From Spirosoma arboris (GTDB lineage Bacteria; Bacteroidota; Bacteroidia; Cytophagales; Spirosomataceae): DNA of 64,000 nucleotides. Location of the stretch: NCBI RefSeq assembly GCF_009754945.1, contig NZ_WPIN01000019.1, positions 92,720 through 156,719 of the forward strand, in the 5' to 3' direction. Shown in pieces: positions 25,893 through 35,503 of this stretch. Made by a program: the position numbers and the translations under genes. The notes under the pieces are model-generated. The model saw only the letters and a program-made list of their open reading frames with translations, was not told the DNA's origin and searched no databases. Numbering within the stretch: position 1 is the stretch's first letter; every line of letters begins with the position of its first letter.

Positions 25893-28487
25893 TTAAAATT
25901 TTTGAATGGTAAGCCAGTTTTGAACGGCAGTTGCATACAGGGTGCGAACGGTGGACAACGTGTGGATTCGGTCATAGGTGTAGGTCGTCCAAGTGCCCGA
26001 CACGTTGACCACTAGATTGCCTGTTGTCGTCAGGTAATAATCGAAGTTGGAGCCTCCTGTTGGAGTCGCGTCCGAATAGCCTAGGAAATTAAGTTGCGCG
26101 GCTGTGAAGGGTGCGGCTGTCCAATCGAACCAGTACGAAAACGGAAGAACCCCATATGTACTTGCGACGGCTGCTTCGGTCATACCAGGGAATGTCGGGT
26201 CAATGGTTGTGCGGCCTACTGCACTAGATAAGAGCACCTGATAGGTACTAATCCAGCTACCCGAAACAACACTGTCCAGGTAGGTTTCAATGTTGTAAAT
26301 GGCATTGGTTGAACTCTTCTGAAACCGGCCTTCCTGGGCATCAATCACGAGCCGAGTGCCGTTGTAGAGCGCATTTCGCTGACCCAAGACACCTAAGAAT
26401 AGGAACCGCCGATCCCGTGCGCCGGTCATATTGATTCCTTCCTCGACGGCCTTTTTGTATTGAGCTAAATCACTCGTGTTATTCTGGCCATGATACCACA
26501 GGTGAATCCAGCCTTTATAAGGATCGCCATTGAGGATGTGGTATTTTTGCATCGAAAGAATTTGTTCCGATGTCCCGCCACCAAAGGCATTTAAAGCAAA
26601 TACTCTTGGAGTGACTAACGCAGCCAATGACAGCAGATTAGCCCCCATACTGTCTGTATAGGCGACCAGCGATCCGGCACTCGCTTTCTGACTATAGGCA
26701 CTCCGCCCCTGGGCCGTTACCTGAACACGAGTGGCCGAAACGTCTGCCCGGCGAACCTCATATTCATCCGCGAAGGCCGCGCAGTTAAAGCTAAAGAAAG
26801 AACCCGCAGCAATACTAGTAATTACCTCAGAGCCTACCTTATGCCAGGCACCTGCTTGGCGCACTAAAATATCCCCCCGAACGAACGATTTTCCATCATA
26901 CGAGCCTGCGGTAGATGCGATGTAATAAACGTAATCCGAGGTGATTGGGCCACTTAAGGTAGCCGGGTTGAACTCCCCCGCACAGGCGTATTCCCCCGCT
27001 TTTAGCTTCGTAAAATAACGGGTGTACGGCCCTCCCTGCGAAGCGATGGCAACGCAATAAATAATGTCGCCAACGGCATACGAAATTTTGTCGAATGTTC
27101 CAGCGGTATCAACCACCCACCAATGGCCAATTAGCGCCGTTTCGGTTGGTGCCGGTGCGGCCTTTTTGACAAATTGGGTTCCATCCCAGATCGTGATATC
27201 GCCACCGACGTAGGATTGCGAATTAATAACTACCGGCGTCCCAACCAAAGCACGAATGGCATAATAATCGCCAGCAACCAGACCCGTCGAAACGGGTGAG
27301 CTGCCCGTGGTTCCTTTGTAGACTAATTCCTGAAGGGTAGCGGCTGGCGTAAATGTGCCGATAGACTTCTCTGCCTTCGTTAAAAGGCCAGACGACTTCC
27401 GAAACTCAAGCGTCTGGCCTGATGTGTTTATGCCCTGCAAAACAGGGGTACGAAACCGGGGGAACCGCATAAAGTTCGCGCCACCAATACCCGAATTGGT
27501 GGAGATATCGACAACCTTTCCTCTCAGAAGATTATCATCTTCGACCACAACGCGTTCGTTGACATTCGTACTACCCCCTGCAAGCAGTGCGTTTTGGACG
27601 TCAGTCGTCAGGTTTGCCATCCCGACGACGTTGTTACCTAACGTAAATTCGAACTTAGGGGCATAAAAGGTGCCGTCGAGTCGAACGGCCCACAGAATGC
27701 GCTTTTTAGCATCCAAAAAGCCGCCCATATAGCCCGTTTCTACAGGTAAGTCCTGCCAGATATACCCCTTCGCATCGGCCCCTAACTTGGCTAATGTGAT
27801 CGTACCATCTACCAGCGCTGTACCGCCGATACTATTGACGGCATACTTGGTCGCCACGAACGAACCATCTGTTTTCGTGCCGAAATAGATCCGTTTTTTC
27901 GCATCGACCATCGCTAGATTGTAGCCTGATTCGGGCGGCATGACCTGCCAGAATAGCGATGTTGCATCGGTCCCTAACTTCGCTAGGGGTATGGATGCAT
28001 CGACCAGGGCAGCCCCACCAATCGAGCCTAACCCAAACTTGGTAACAGCGAATGATCCATCGAGCTTAAAGCCAAATAGAATCCGTTTTTTTGCATCCAA
28101 AAGACCAACCAAATAGCCAGACTCAGGGGGTAGTTCCTGCCAGACGAGGGTACTAACCTTCGCATCTAATTGAGCCACTCCCACGGATAATGGACCCGGC
28201 TTGGCAGCATTGGGAATCTGAACCAGCCCGGCGGTGGTTTTCTTGATTTTATCCAGCGCTGCCCAAACAACCGGAACGCCTGTCACGCTATTGGTACCCC
28301 CAACGGTCACATCCAGTGTATCGCCAATAGTGGTCAACGTAGCAACCGCATCGGGGGTATTGGTGGCGGCATTCCAGACTCCTTTGGGGTTTTCAGTTGT
28401 GCTTTTAGCATCCCAAACGGCTCTGTCGTCTGGAGCAACCAGCGTTTTACCGGATTCCGCCGTAATTCTTTGTTCGAGTGTAGCCAT
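25893..28487 (-). CDS. fibre/receptor-binding protein with C-terminal SGNH esterase
   Basis: The 864-aa protein starts at MATLEQRITAESGKTL, 1 bp beyond the stop of the preceding gene. Residues about 110-280 contain three tandem repeats built on ESGYLVGLLDAKKRILFG and a DGSF/DGTF turn. The C-terminal third carries the SGNH blocks: the nucleophile in VAYTDSMGAN (about residue 612), a Gly block AFGGGTSEQI, WYHGQNN, and the Asp-His pair in YDRIHTL near the end. It probably binds a glycan and removes acetyl groups. Confidence 0.75.
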   Translation of the reverse strand: MATLEQRITAESGKTLVAPDDRAVWDAKSTTENPKGVWNAATNTPDAVATLTTIGDTLDVTVGGTNSVTGVPVVWAALDKIKKTTAGLVQIPNAAKPGPLSVGVAQLDAKVSTLVWQELPPESGYLVGLLDAKKRILFGFKLDGSFAVTKFGLGSIGGAALVDASIPLAKLGTDATSLFWQVMPPESGYNLAMVDAKKRIYFGTKTDGSFVATKYAVNSIGGTALVDGTITLAKLGADAKGYIWQDLPVETGYMGGFLDAKKRILWAVRLDGTFYAPKFEFTLGNNVVGMANLTTDVQNALLAGGSTNVNERVVVEDDNLLRGKVVDISTNSGIGGANFMRFPRFRTPVLQGINTSGQTLEFRKSSGLLTKAEKSIGTFTPAATLQELVYKGTTGSSPVSTGLVAGDYYAIRALVGTPVVINSQSYVGGDITIWDGTQFVKKAAPAPTETALIGHWWVVDTAGTFDKISYAVGDIIYCVAIASQGGPYTRYFTKLKAGEYACAGEFNPATLSGPITSDYVYYIASTAGSYDGKSFVRGDILVRQAGAWHKVGSEVITSIAAGSFFSFNCAAFADEYEVRRADVSATRVQVTAQGRSAYSQKASAGSLVAYTDSMGANLLSLAALVTPRVFALNAFGGGTSEQILSMQKYHILNGDPYKGWIHLWYHGQNNTSDLAQYKKAVEEGINMTGARDRRFLFLGVLGQRNALYNGTRLVIDAQEGRFQKSSTNAIYNIETYLDSVVSGSWISTYQVLLSSAVGRTTIDPTFPGMTEAAVASTYGVLPFSYWFDWTAAPFTAAQLNFLGYSDATPTGGSNFDYYLTTTGNLVVNVSGTWTTYTYDRIHTLSTVRTLYATAVQNWLTIQKF

Positions 28488-28488
28488 G

Positions 28489-29031
28489 TTATTTGAAGAT
28501 GAAAACTTTGTAGCGTCCGACGCGAGGGGAATAATAATAGAGTTCAGCGTCGGCACTACTCCCGTTATCGAGTTCGATGAATAATCGCCTGGGGCCCGTG
28601 GCGGCTGCGTTTACCTCATCCATCGAACTGGTTGATAGAAAGGAAATTTTACCACTGAGTAGGTTATCGGTTTGAGTGGTTGAATAGGCTCCTACATCAC
28701 TGGCTACTGCCGGAATGAATGGCTTATTAGCCAGGTCCGCATAACTTCCAGATGTAGCCACCAACGAAATGCCCGCCAGTTTTTCTTTCTCGTCGGTAGT
28801 ATAGTCATTGACCGATAAGCCTTTACCCGGTTCTTTATCGACTTTATTACCCGACATGGTAGATCCACTCACGGCAATCTGGGCGATCAGGCTCAATACG
28901 TTCTCCTGTCCCGACTGAGCCGCTAGTAACGGCGTTTGACTCTGGCTACCTTTCCGGTTGAGCCAAAGCCAAATAGCAAGGCCAACGCCGATTAAGGCAA
29001 AGCCAATAAATACTTTTAGCCAGGGCTTCAT
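28489..29031 (-). CDS. N-terminally anchored small fibre-base protein
   Basis: The 180-aa protein opens with a TM (MKPWLKVFIGFALIGVGLAI) and ends in a beta domain (AAATGPRRLFIELDNGSSAD). The middle (YTTDEKEKLAGI and AYSTTQTDNLL) has the short collar-like motifs common near phage fibre trimerisation regions. It is followed directly by the SGNH fibre gene, which it may anchor. Confidence 0.6.
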   Translation of the reverse strand: MKPWLKVFIGFALIGVGLAIWLWLNRKGSQSQTPLLAAQSGQENVLSLIAQIAVSGSTMSGNKVDKEPGKGLSVNDYTTDEKEKLAGISLVATSGSYADLANKPFIPAVASDVGAYSTTQTDNLLSGKISFLSTSSMDEVNAAATGPRRLFIELDNGSSADAELYYYSPRVGRYKVFIFK

Positions 29032-29138
29032 AATGCAGATTGTTTTTCAATGCCGACGTTTAGAAATGGCAAAATCACCAAATTATTGTTGGCGTTCGAG
29101 CGGACGGCCGACGAGTTTTTTAGATTATTAGCGGGAAA

Positions 29139-29157
29139 GTGCCCCGTTTCGGGGCAC
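29139..29157. terminator. GC-rich hairpin within the operon
   Basis: GTGCCCCG-TTT-CGGGGCAC is a perfect 8-bp stem 24 bp downstream of the 332-aa gene's stop on the minus strand, with a partly paired flank (AGCGGG/CCCGCT). It may cause partial termination or stabilise the upstream mRNA. Confidence 0.5.
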
Positions 29158-29180
29158 CCGCTTAGATGCCCCGAACGGGA

Positions 29181-30179
29181 TTATTTCTTGCTGCGAATGG
29201 CCCAGATCAATCCGGCTACGACCACGATCCCGGCCAGGGCAATCCCACCCCAGGTCAGAATTTTACCCCAATCGGTACTAGCACTAGTACTGGTGGCTTC
29301 GGACTTGGTACCCAGCACACTGGCCGCTACAACAGGGATCGTCAGATCAATAGCGGCAGGGGTGGTAGCGGCTTTGTCGGTGGAGACCTCAATCGACTGG
29401 TCCAGTTTAAGGGCCGTCTGCGCGCCTTCCTGATTGTAGAAGGATAGGGTATAGCTGCCCGCCACGCTGCCGATGGTTAGATCGACCGTATTGCCAAACG
29501 TATAGGGAGCTGTGGCCGATAAGACGCCCAGATCAGCACTCGACAGAACTGCCGTCCAGGTGCGGGCTTTGCTCCAGACCGATGTTCCGTTAACGAGTAA
29601 TTCGATGGTCGAGGCTGTCACGTGGTAAGCTACCGTATCGGTCGAAATGATGGTGTGACCAAACGCATAGGTACCCACTAAATCCCAACTGCTCTCATTG
29701 CGTACATACAGCTTGACCGAATTGGCTGACTGAATGACGAAGTTATACAGATCACGCGTCCCGCCCAGCGAGAGGGTGAAGTTGTTGGTTTTGCCCGACA
29801 GGACCGATAGATCACTCACTTCATAAGTAAAGCCACCCACTAATGGATTGGTGTTATCCCCACCGGAGGTCAGTGTAGCCGTCCCCGTTCCATCGTAGGT
29901 CATCACACCCCCATCGGCAATGGTAATGCCGGTCGTACTTCTAGCCAGCATGTGAGCCGCCGTAATGGCCGCGCCATTGACTTTGGCTTTGAAGGTGTAG
30001 CCCGAACCACCGGCCATCGTGGCAATGATGGCGAAGGATTCCAGGTAGGAAAGTGTCAGCTTGTCGAGCTGGTTGACCCGGAAGGGAACCGGGGCTGTTT
30101 GGGCGTTGGAGGGGGCAAACTGATTAGCGTAGATGCCGTTCAGGATCGTGCCGCCTTTTGAAATGCTAGGGTGTAACAT
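29181..30179 (-). CDS. beta-rich tail-anchored protein
   Basis: The 332-aa protein begins MLHPSISKGGTILNGIYANQ. Two or three all-beta segments (LDKLTLSYLESFAIIATMAG, FTYEVSDLSVL) are followed by a Thr/Ser linker, a TM (ILTWGGIALAGIVVVAGLIW) and the tail AIRSKK. There is no signal peptide. It is among the better candidates for an abundant structural protein, but no fold is proven. Confidence 0.6.
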   Translation of the reverse strand: MLHPSISKGGTILNGIYANQFAPSNAQTAPVPFRVNQLDKLTLSYLESFAIIATMAGGSGYTFKAKVNGAAITAAHMLARSTTGITIADGGVMTYDGTGTATLTSGGDNTNPLVGGFTYEVSDLSVLSGKTNNFTLSLGGTRDLYNFVIQSANSVKLYVRNESSWDLVGTYAFGHTIISTDTVAYHVTASTIELLVNGTSVWSKARTWTAVLSSADLGVLSATAPYTFGNTVDLTIGSVAGSYTLSFYNQEGAQTALKLDQSIEVSTDKAATTPAAIDLTIPVVAASVLGTKSEATSTSASTDWGKILTWGGIALAGIVVVAGLIWAIRSKK

Positions 30180-30181
30180 GG

Positions 30182-31669
30182 TTAGTCTTTATTTACGAAT
30201 TGATGAAGAAGAAAGGCGGTAAAGCCCACGGCCAGTACGGCCAGACCGAGTAAGGCGTAATTGCTGAGTTGGCTCAAATCGGGCAGCACCGAGGCCGATA
30301 AAATGCCACCGGTACTGCTGGTCGCTGGGGTAGTTGGCATGTTGGTCGTTACGGGCAGAGCTTCCACAACGGGCGTTACCGGATCGAGCGTCGAGGTGCT
30401 CGTAACCACTGCCAGCGGTAAGTCCGTAACCACTCGGGTCGGATCAATCGGGGTCGTAACCGCTTCGGTTAGATGCGGGTCGGATGCCAGGAAAAACGAG
30501 TTCGTCAGCGCATCGGCCCAGAGCTTGGCGGCTTTGGTTTGACCCGAATCCGACAGGTGAATATTGTCATAGCGGTCGGTAACGGCTAAACCGGTATCGT
30601 AATCAGGACCCACAAAACAATTGGGCGTAGCCGCCATTTTTTCCTGAACTCGCCGGATATGCCGCATGGGTGGATCACCCTGATAGTTGCTATCGACGGT
30701 CAGAAAAGGCGTTTGGCGATTAATGACTGCGGCCAGCGTGGCCTGGCCAATATCGGTCCGCGCCTGGTTGACCCAGATCAGGTACCGATTCAAGAGCAAG
30801 TCTTCATCGAGTTCCCGGTAATCGTTCTGGCCGTGGTCGATCAAAACAGCCCGGAGTCCCGTCACCGGCACATACTTTTGAATGACGTGCTTGAGGTTGA
30901 TGTAGGGCATGTGAAAACTGGGCGGCACTGAGAACAACGCAAACTCTTCCCCCTGGGATGATTTAGCCCAGTGTTCCAGATTCGTACCGCCAAAGGCGGT
31001 TTGGTAGATGAGCACCGGCACATTAAGCCGTTGCGCGACCAGTTCCCCGAAGCGGGACCAGAAATAACAGTTGTAGCCGAAGGGAGCCGGGGAAATACCC
31101 GTACCGAACTGTACAAACTTGGTGGTGGGCATATCGGCCAGACTGCCCGTTTTGGCTCGGGGGGAATCTTCATAGCCTATTTCCATCGGGATGGTGATGA
31201 CCCGATCATCAGAAGCCCCGTTAATGTAACTGACCCCACCGGCAGCCACCGAATGCCCGGCAATGACAAACACTTCGCCAATGCCTAGATGATCGACCGT
31301 TCCGACTTCCTGCGCCACGCCAATGCTGTTCAAGGCTTCTGCTTCCAGTCGGTACCAGCCCCCGCGCGCGGTCATCTTGCCCGAAAATTTCCCGGCACTA
31401 AACGTCATATCCTGCCAGTCCGTAGCCACACCCTGCCCGTCTTTGATGGGCACTAACCGGCAGTGGATTTTGACGGGGGTGGGGGTCGAGGTATAACTAC
31501 CCGAAATGGCCACCACGGCAGCATTGGAATTGTTGCGCTGAATGACCTGGCGATTGAGCGGGGTAAGAAAAAGCATGGTTTTGGGTAAAATAAGTGGCTG
31601 ACAGGCAAACAGGAACAGGCCCACACCGGCCCAGAATTGAGCGAGTGTGGGACGAGCCCGGAGCACCAT
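30182..31669 (-). CDS. tail-anchored SGNH/sialate-O-acetylesterase-like protein
   Basis: The 495-aa protein carries SGNH-esterase blocks: IGEVFVIAGHSVAAGG (nucleophile about residue 139), VLIDHGQNDYRELD (about 280) and YDNIHLSDSGQTKAA (about 369). A Pro/Thr/Ser linker leads to a C-terminal TM (YALLGLAVLAVGFTAFLL). Its ATG overlaps the upstream TAA (TAATG). The N-terminus is hydrophobic (FWAGVGLFLFACQP), so either a lipoprotein-type export signal or a later start is possible. Confidence 0.75.
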   Translation of the reverse strand: MVLRARPTLAQFWAGVGLFLFACQPLILPKTMLFLTPLNRQVIQRNNSNAAVVAISGSYTSTPTPVKIHCRLVPIKDGQGVATDWQDMTFSAGKFSGKMTARGGWYRLEAEALNSIGVAQEVGTVDHLGIGEVFVIAGHSVAAGGVSYINGASDDRVITIPMEIGYEDSPRAKTGSLADMPTTKFVQFGTGISPAPFGYNCYFWSRFGELVAQRLNVPVLIYQTAFGGTNLEHWAKSSQGEEFALFSVPPSFHMPYINLKHVIQKYVPVTGLRAVLIDHGQNDYRELDEDLLLNRYLIWVNQARTDIGQATLAAVINRQTPFLTVDSNYQGDPPMRHIRRVQEKMAATPNCFVGPDYDTGLAVTDRYDNIHLSDSGQTKAAKLWADALTNSFFLASDPHLTEAVTTPIDPTRVVTDLPLAVVTSTSTLDPVTPVVEALPVTTNMPTTPATSSTGGILSASVLPDLSQLSNYALLGLAVLAVGFTAFLLHQFVNKD

Positions 31670-33642
31670 TAGACTTTGAGTCGAACGTTTTTAACGTTCT
31701 TGGTTTTGCTGGTCGTTCTCAGGGCGTTGAAGGCTTTTTTCTTCGCTTCGGAGCGACTGACTTTGTAGACCGGTACCTGAACGAACTCACCGGTAGCTGA
31801 CTTTTCGTGAATCCGATCCGCCAGTTTATCCACTTCTTTGATGAAGTTTTTACCTGTCTGCTCCTTGCCCGTTTTGACCCGAACGGACCCCGCTTTCTTT
31901 TTGGCTGTCGTCTTCCGAGCGGCCTTTTTGCCCTTTAAGCCAGTGGCCTTTTTACGGGTGGTAGCTGCCTTTTTTTTCTTGGTAGCTTTCTTCTTAGCGG
32001 TGCCCGTTCCGGTTTTCTTTTTGGTGGCTTTCTTCTTCGAAGTAGTAGCCGTTTCGGTTTTCTTCTTAGCGGCCTTCTTCTTAGCAGGTGTAGTCGATTT
32101 GGTTTTCGTACCCGTCTCTTTCTTCTTACTCGTTGTAGTCGATGTACGTTTTTTGGCGGCTTTCGCCCGACCATCAGCCATCCGTTTTGTGAAGGCTTCC
32201 TTTTCGGCAGTAGTCATTATGGTATCTGAGTTTATTGATGAAGATGCTGTGATTGGTGGGGTTGATCGCCGTGGAGGTAATGTTCGTTTTCGACTCGTTT
32301 TTAGGGCACGGCTAGCGCGTCGGCCTGGCTCAATTCGGGTCTTGTCGGGCACCGCTTTGGCTCCAAAGACGGACTTGACGGCTACCCATTTGTATTCACC
32401 GGGTGAAGCCGATTCAAACATGGTACCGGGCCGGGCATTGACTTTGGTGGCATACTGGCGAAACCGGCTGACGACTTCTTTTTGCGTACTGGATTTATGA
32501 AACAACTCCGCAATGGCCAGCTCCACCGGGGCATAGCGACTGGCGGGACTTTGGCCTTGTAAATCCAGTTGATTCTTCCAGCCAGCAAAGGACGATTGGC
32601 CCGATGCCAGATACTCCCGGTAGGCCAGAATAGCGTTACTGACTTCTTTGTTGAGCGATTTGGAACCCGTACACTTGAGCAGGTAAATCGTGCTTTTCTT
32701 GACCGCATTCTGGGTCGATACCGGCAGGAGCGTAAACACGTCGGGCGTGTTGATATCGCCTTGTCGAAACAAGGCATTCAGCAGTAGCGAGGAGACAAAC
32801 TCAACCCCGGCTTCATTGATATTCCCATGTCGGGTGTAGTTTTCCAGATCATCGGGACGAATGATGTCTTCCCGAATCAACACCTTGAGCACGTTGCTTT
32901 CCCGGATCAATTCGGCCATCGATTTCTCATCGCCATCATCCAGGCGGGTGAGTTCCGATAACACTCGTTTCAGGACCGGCGCAGTCAGTAGACGGGCTTT
33001 CGACTTGATTTTAGTGGTACTCGTCGAAACCGCTTCGGTATCAGCCTGGGTAAACTGACCCAGGGCAATAGCCTCCTTATCGGTGACATGCACCAGGCGC
33101 ACCAGAACTGGTTTGTTAATGCCAATCTGAGCGAGCTTGGGTTTTATGCCAACCAGGCCGATGTGCGAATTACCAGCCTCAATGGCTTTTTGGTAGCCGT
33201 TTGGGTCAGACGGAAATTGCTGGTAATAGAGCTTCAGGGCGTAGGCACGGCCATTGCCCTGAATGACTTCCCCGCGTGCGTTGACAACGGGCGAACCGGT
33301 ATAGGCCGTCGAGCCATACAATACTTCCTCCGGGCGCAGGTTCCGGGCAATCCGCTCCGGGGTCAAGGCCCCCGATGCCGATGTGGCCCGGTTACGGGGT
33401 TGGGCTTCGGGAATAAAATGCAGGGAATTTTGCGACGAACCCAGATGCGAGGGTTGTAGCTCATCAGCGTCGATGATCGTATAGAGCCCCAGTACCTCTT
33501 TGTCAATCGAAAAGGCAATATGGGTAGCCTTGCCAGAGATTTTCCGTTTTAGATAATCCTGACGGGCGATGGTCCTGCCCTGGGAAAGCGTTGATCCTTT
33601 CTTTCGGGCATCGGCGTAATTGTTTCCCCTGTAATTCGACAT
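31669..33642 (-). CDS. DdrB/ParB-like domain fused to a histone-H1-like lysine tail
   Basis: The first 300 residues of this 657-aa protein hold a ddrB-ParB-type domain; GNGRAYALKLYY is its ParB-like signature, preceded by PVVNARGEVI, with a following DNA-binding helical region. Residues about 460-620 are almost only Lys, Thr and Ala in histone H1-like repeats (KKKATKKKTGTG). Such tails bind and condense DNA. Having both in one late-operon protein suggests a DNA-binding protein that enters the virion with the genome or organises it before packaging. Confidence 0.75.
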   Translation of the reverse strand: MSNYRGNNYADARKKGSTLSQGRTIARQDYLKRKISGKATHIAFSIDKEVLGLYTIIDADELQPSHLGSSQNSLHFIPEAQPRNRATSASGALTPERIARNLRPEEVLYGSTAYTGSPVVNARGEVIQGNGRAYALKLYYQQFPSDPNGYQKAIEAGNSHIGLVGIKPKLAQIGINKPVLVRLVHVTDKEAIALGQFTQADTEAVSTSTTKIKSKARLLTAPVLKRVLSELTRLDDGDEKSMAELIRESNVLKVLIREDIIRPDDLENYTRHGNINEAGVEFVSSLLLNALFRQGDINTPDVFTLLPVSTQNAVKKSTIYLLKCTGSKSLNKEVSNAILAYREYLASGQSSFAGWKNQLDLQGQSPASRYAPVELAIAELFHKSSTQKEVVSRFRQYATKVNARPGTMFESASPGEYKWVAVKSVFGAKAVPDKTRIEPGRRASRALKTSRKRTLPPRRSTPPITASSSINSDTIMTTAEKEAFTKRMADGRAKAAKKRTSTTTSKKKETGTKTKSTTPAKKKAAKKKTETATTSKKKATKKKTGTGTAKKKATKKKKAATTRKKATGLKGKKAARKTTAKKKAGSVRVKTGKEQTGKNFIKEVDKLADRIHEKSATGEFVQVPVYKVSRSEAKKKAFNALRTTSKTKNVKNVRLKV

Positions 33643-33649
33643 GGTACGG

Positions 33650-34321
33650 TTAGGTTAAAATGTCCAGCCAGCCATTCCGACCGCAGACCTTGAGAATGTA
33701 ATTTTTGGCTTCGGCAGGAACGGCATCGATCAGCTCGTCCGTGGTCAGCGTTTTGGCAATCTTGCGACTCGACAAGAGGTAATAGCCCTGGTTATAGCGC
33801 GCTTCGACATAGTCACACCGGAGTAGCCCACTGGCCGAATGTTCCCGGATGAACAGCGAAAGGGTCAGTGCTGCCAGCATGGTATTGAACTCAGGGTCTT
33901 TCAAGGCCGGTAGGATAATGGCCTGCCAGGCGGAATCTTTAAACACGCTGGTATCATCCACTTTTAAAATCTTATCTAACTGACTGCCCAGTTTCTTTCT
34001 GAAAACCGCTTTCTTCTCATCGGTCAGTAGTTTTTTAGTGTTGGCCAGAGCTAGCATATCCAGGCCCACAAAGGGCTTGATTTGACCCAAACCGACCGCT
34101 CCTTTGAAGTTGACCGAATCCGGTTTGGCATCTTCGTTTTCAGTCAATAGCGTCGCTTTCAAGAGATAATCTGGCACGGTATTGAGCCGGCACGCCTGCT
34201 CGATTTGGGTGCCGTAGGTCGCACTCAGATAATCGGCAGCCGCCTGGTGACGGGCAATGTCCGTGGGTTTAAAGTCACTATGACTCCTGGCCACCATCGG
34301 TATGTTAAGCGAAAGATTCAT
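33650..34321 (-). CDS. lytic transglycosylase (SLT-like)
   Basis: The 223-aa protein starts at MNLSLNIPMVARSHSD, overlapping the preceding small gene by 17 bp. LLKATLLTENEDAKPDSVN supplies the catalytic Glu and FKGAVGLGQIKPFVGLDM is the SLT GxxGLxQ motif. A later YVEARYNQGYYLL matches the conserved AYNAG-like block. It cleaves peptidoglycan glycan strands, for entry or release. It has no signal peptide. Confidence 0.8.
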   Translation of the reverse strand: MNLSLNIPMVARSHSDFKPTDIARHQAAADYLSATYGTQIEQACRLNTVPDYLLKATLLTENEDAKPDSVNFKGAVGLGQIKPFVGLDMLALANTKKLLTDEKKAVFRKKLGSQLDKILKVDDTSVFKDSAWQAIILPALKDPEFNTMLAALTLSLFIREHSASGLLRCDYVEARYNQGYYLLSSRKIAKTLTTDELIDAVPAEAKNYILKVCGRNGWLDILT

Positions 34322-34475
34322 AGCTAATCGGAGCGTCCGGGTAGTTGACCTTGTTGACACGAAAGGACCGGTTACGTTCGTCGCGGGCCGGTTTGCGATA
34401 GTACCAGTCGTAGGCAAAAGCGGATAGGCCCACCACGAATAGAACCAGTAAGAGTTGAATGGCGGAGCGAGTCAT
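34305..34475 (-). CDS. 56-aa membrane protein
   Basis: The frame begins MTRSAIQLLLVLFVVGLSAF, a single TM, followed by a basic tail (YYRKPARDERNRSFRV). Its ATG overlaps the TGA of the upstream gene (ATGA) and its end overlaps the transglycosylase start, which supports it as a real, coupled gene. Confidence 0.65.
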   Translation of the reverse strand: MTRSAIQLLLVLFVVGLSAFAYDWYYRKPARDERNRSFRVNKVNYPDAPISYESFA

Positions 34476-34909
34476 GGTTGGTTGGCTTTTGATTCCCCGT
34501 CAGCACTGTAGCCCGTGGTCGTACTTTTCTTATTTTGCTTACTGAGCAGTTCGTCAATTTCCTTGAGCGACACAATGGTTTCCTGCTTGAGCGAAACCGA
34601 TTTGCGCAACTGGGCAATTTCATTGGCAAGACTTTTTTTCTTGTCTAACAGGGCTTTCTTTTCTGATTCCAGCTCCTTGACGTTATCCACCAGGGCCGAA
34701 ATTTCCTCAGTGGGCAAGACGACTTTAACGGGCGTTTCTACGGGCAAGGCGGCCTGATTGACCAGCAGGCTGTCCGACTCCTTAAGAGCCACGTCCAGGC
34801 TATCCGAAACGGATCGAAGGCCAACGCTTTGATTGACCTGACGCCAGGGGCGGAAGGCGAGTATCAGCGCTAGTCCGGCAATACAGAGTAATTTGGTGTA
34901 CGTTTTCAT
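34472..34909 (-). CDS. membrane-anchored coiled-coil protein
   Basis: The 145-aa protein has an N-terminal signal anchor (LLCIAGLALILAF) and a long coiled coil (VKELESEKKALLDKKKSLA). It sits between the CHAP enzyme and the transglycosylase. The layout would suit an inner-membrane spanin or a virion membrane stalk. Confidence 0.6.
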   Translation of the reverse strand: MKTYTKLLCIAGLALILAFRPWRQVNQSVGLRSVSDSLDVALKESDSLLVNQAALPVETPVKVVLPTEEISALVDNVKELESEKKALLDKKKSLANEIAQLRKSVSLKQETIVSLKEIDELLSKQNKKSTTTGYSADGESKANQP

Positions 34910-34951
34910 CTGTCGAGAATTGAGTGGCGTAGACCAGTTTTCATAGGCGTG

Positions 34952-35503
34952 TCAGTTAAAAAAATCGATTCGATTGACCACCAGGCAATCTTTCTTGAGT
35001 CGTCGTTTGGCAAAAACGCCTTCCTCTTTGGCATTGGCGGGGTTGGACGTGTTACCCCCAATCACCCAGAAATAGTCTTCGTCGCTAGGCCAGTTTAAAA
35101 TCAATTCGACGTGGCAAATGCGGCTTTGTCCGAATCGATATAAAGCCACGTCACCTGCCAGCGGAGGACGTTTGGCCACTTGACGACCCCACCGGCTAAT
35201 GATGGTTTTGGCCGGAAGTCCCCAATTAGCGGCCAGGGCTGCTCCCTTGACGCCATGTTTAATCACTGCCTGGGTATAGCAGTGGTGTAGAAACAAACCG
35301 CACCACATCGTTCCCGGACCGTAGCCATAAGGCTGAATGAACAGCCGGTAGGGTTCGCCCCGATTTTCGCCCGTTTCCCGCACGCCAATGTATTGCTGGG
35401 CCACGGCCACTACCGCCCGACGTTCACCGATTCGGGGAGCCTGACCATAAGCAAGAGTATGAATAATAAGCAGTTGAGCCAGAACGCGACAAAAAAGAGC
35501 CAT
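34952..35503 (-). CDS. CHAP-domain peptidoglycan amidase/endopeptidase
   Basis: The 183-aa protein has an N-terminal hydrophobic signal (VLAQLLIIHTLAYGQ) and a CHAP-type catalytic triad: Cys in GTMWCGLFLHHC, His in ICHVELIL and a polar residue in VIGGNTSN. It should cleave peptidoglycan stem peptides in the periplasm. The start overlaps the upstream membrane-protein gene by 94 bp. Confidence 0.8.
   Translation of the reverse strand: MALFCRVLAQLLIIHTLAYGQAPRIGERRAVVAVAQQYIGVRETGENRGEPYRLFIQPYGYGPGTMWCGLFLHHCYTQAVIKHGVKGAALAANWGLPAKTIISRWGRQVAKRPPLAGDVALYRFGQSRICHVELILNWPSDEDYFWVIGGNTSNPANAKEEGVFAKRRLKKDCLVVNRIDFFN

Noticed and set aside
31838..32500. Long plus-strand frame rich in Phe and Val (220 aa)
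   Set aside because: It is the antisense of the Lys-rich tail of the ParB-like protein; poly-Lys codons read backwards as Phe/Leu.
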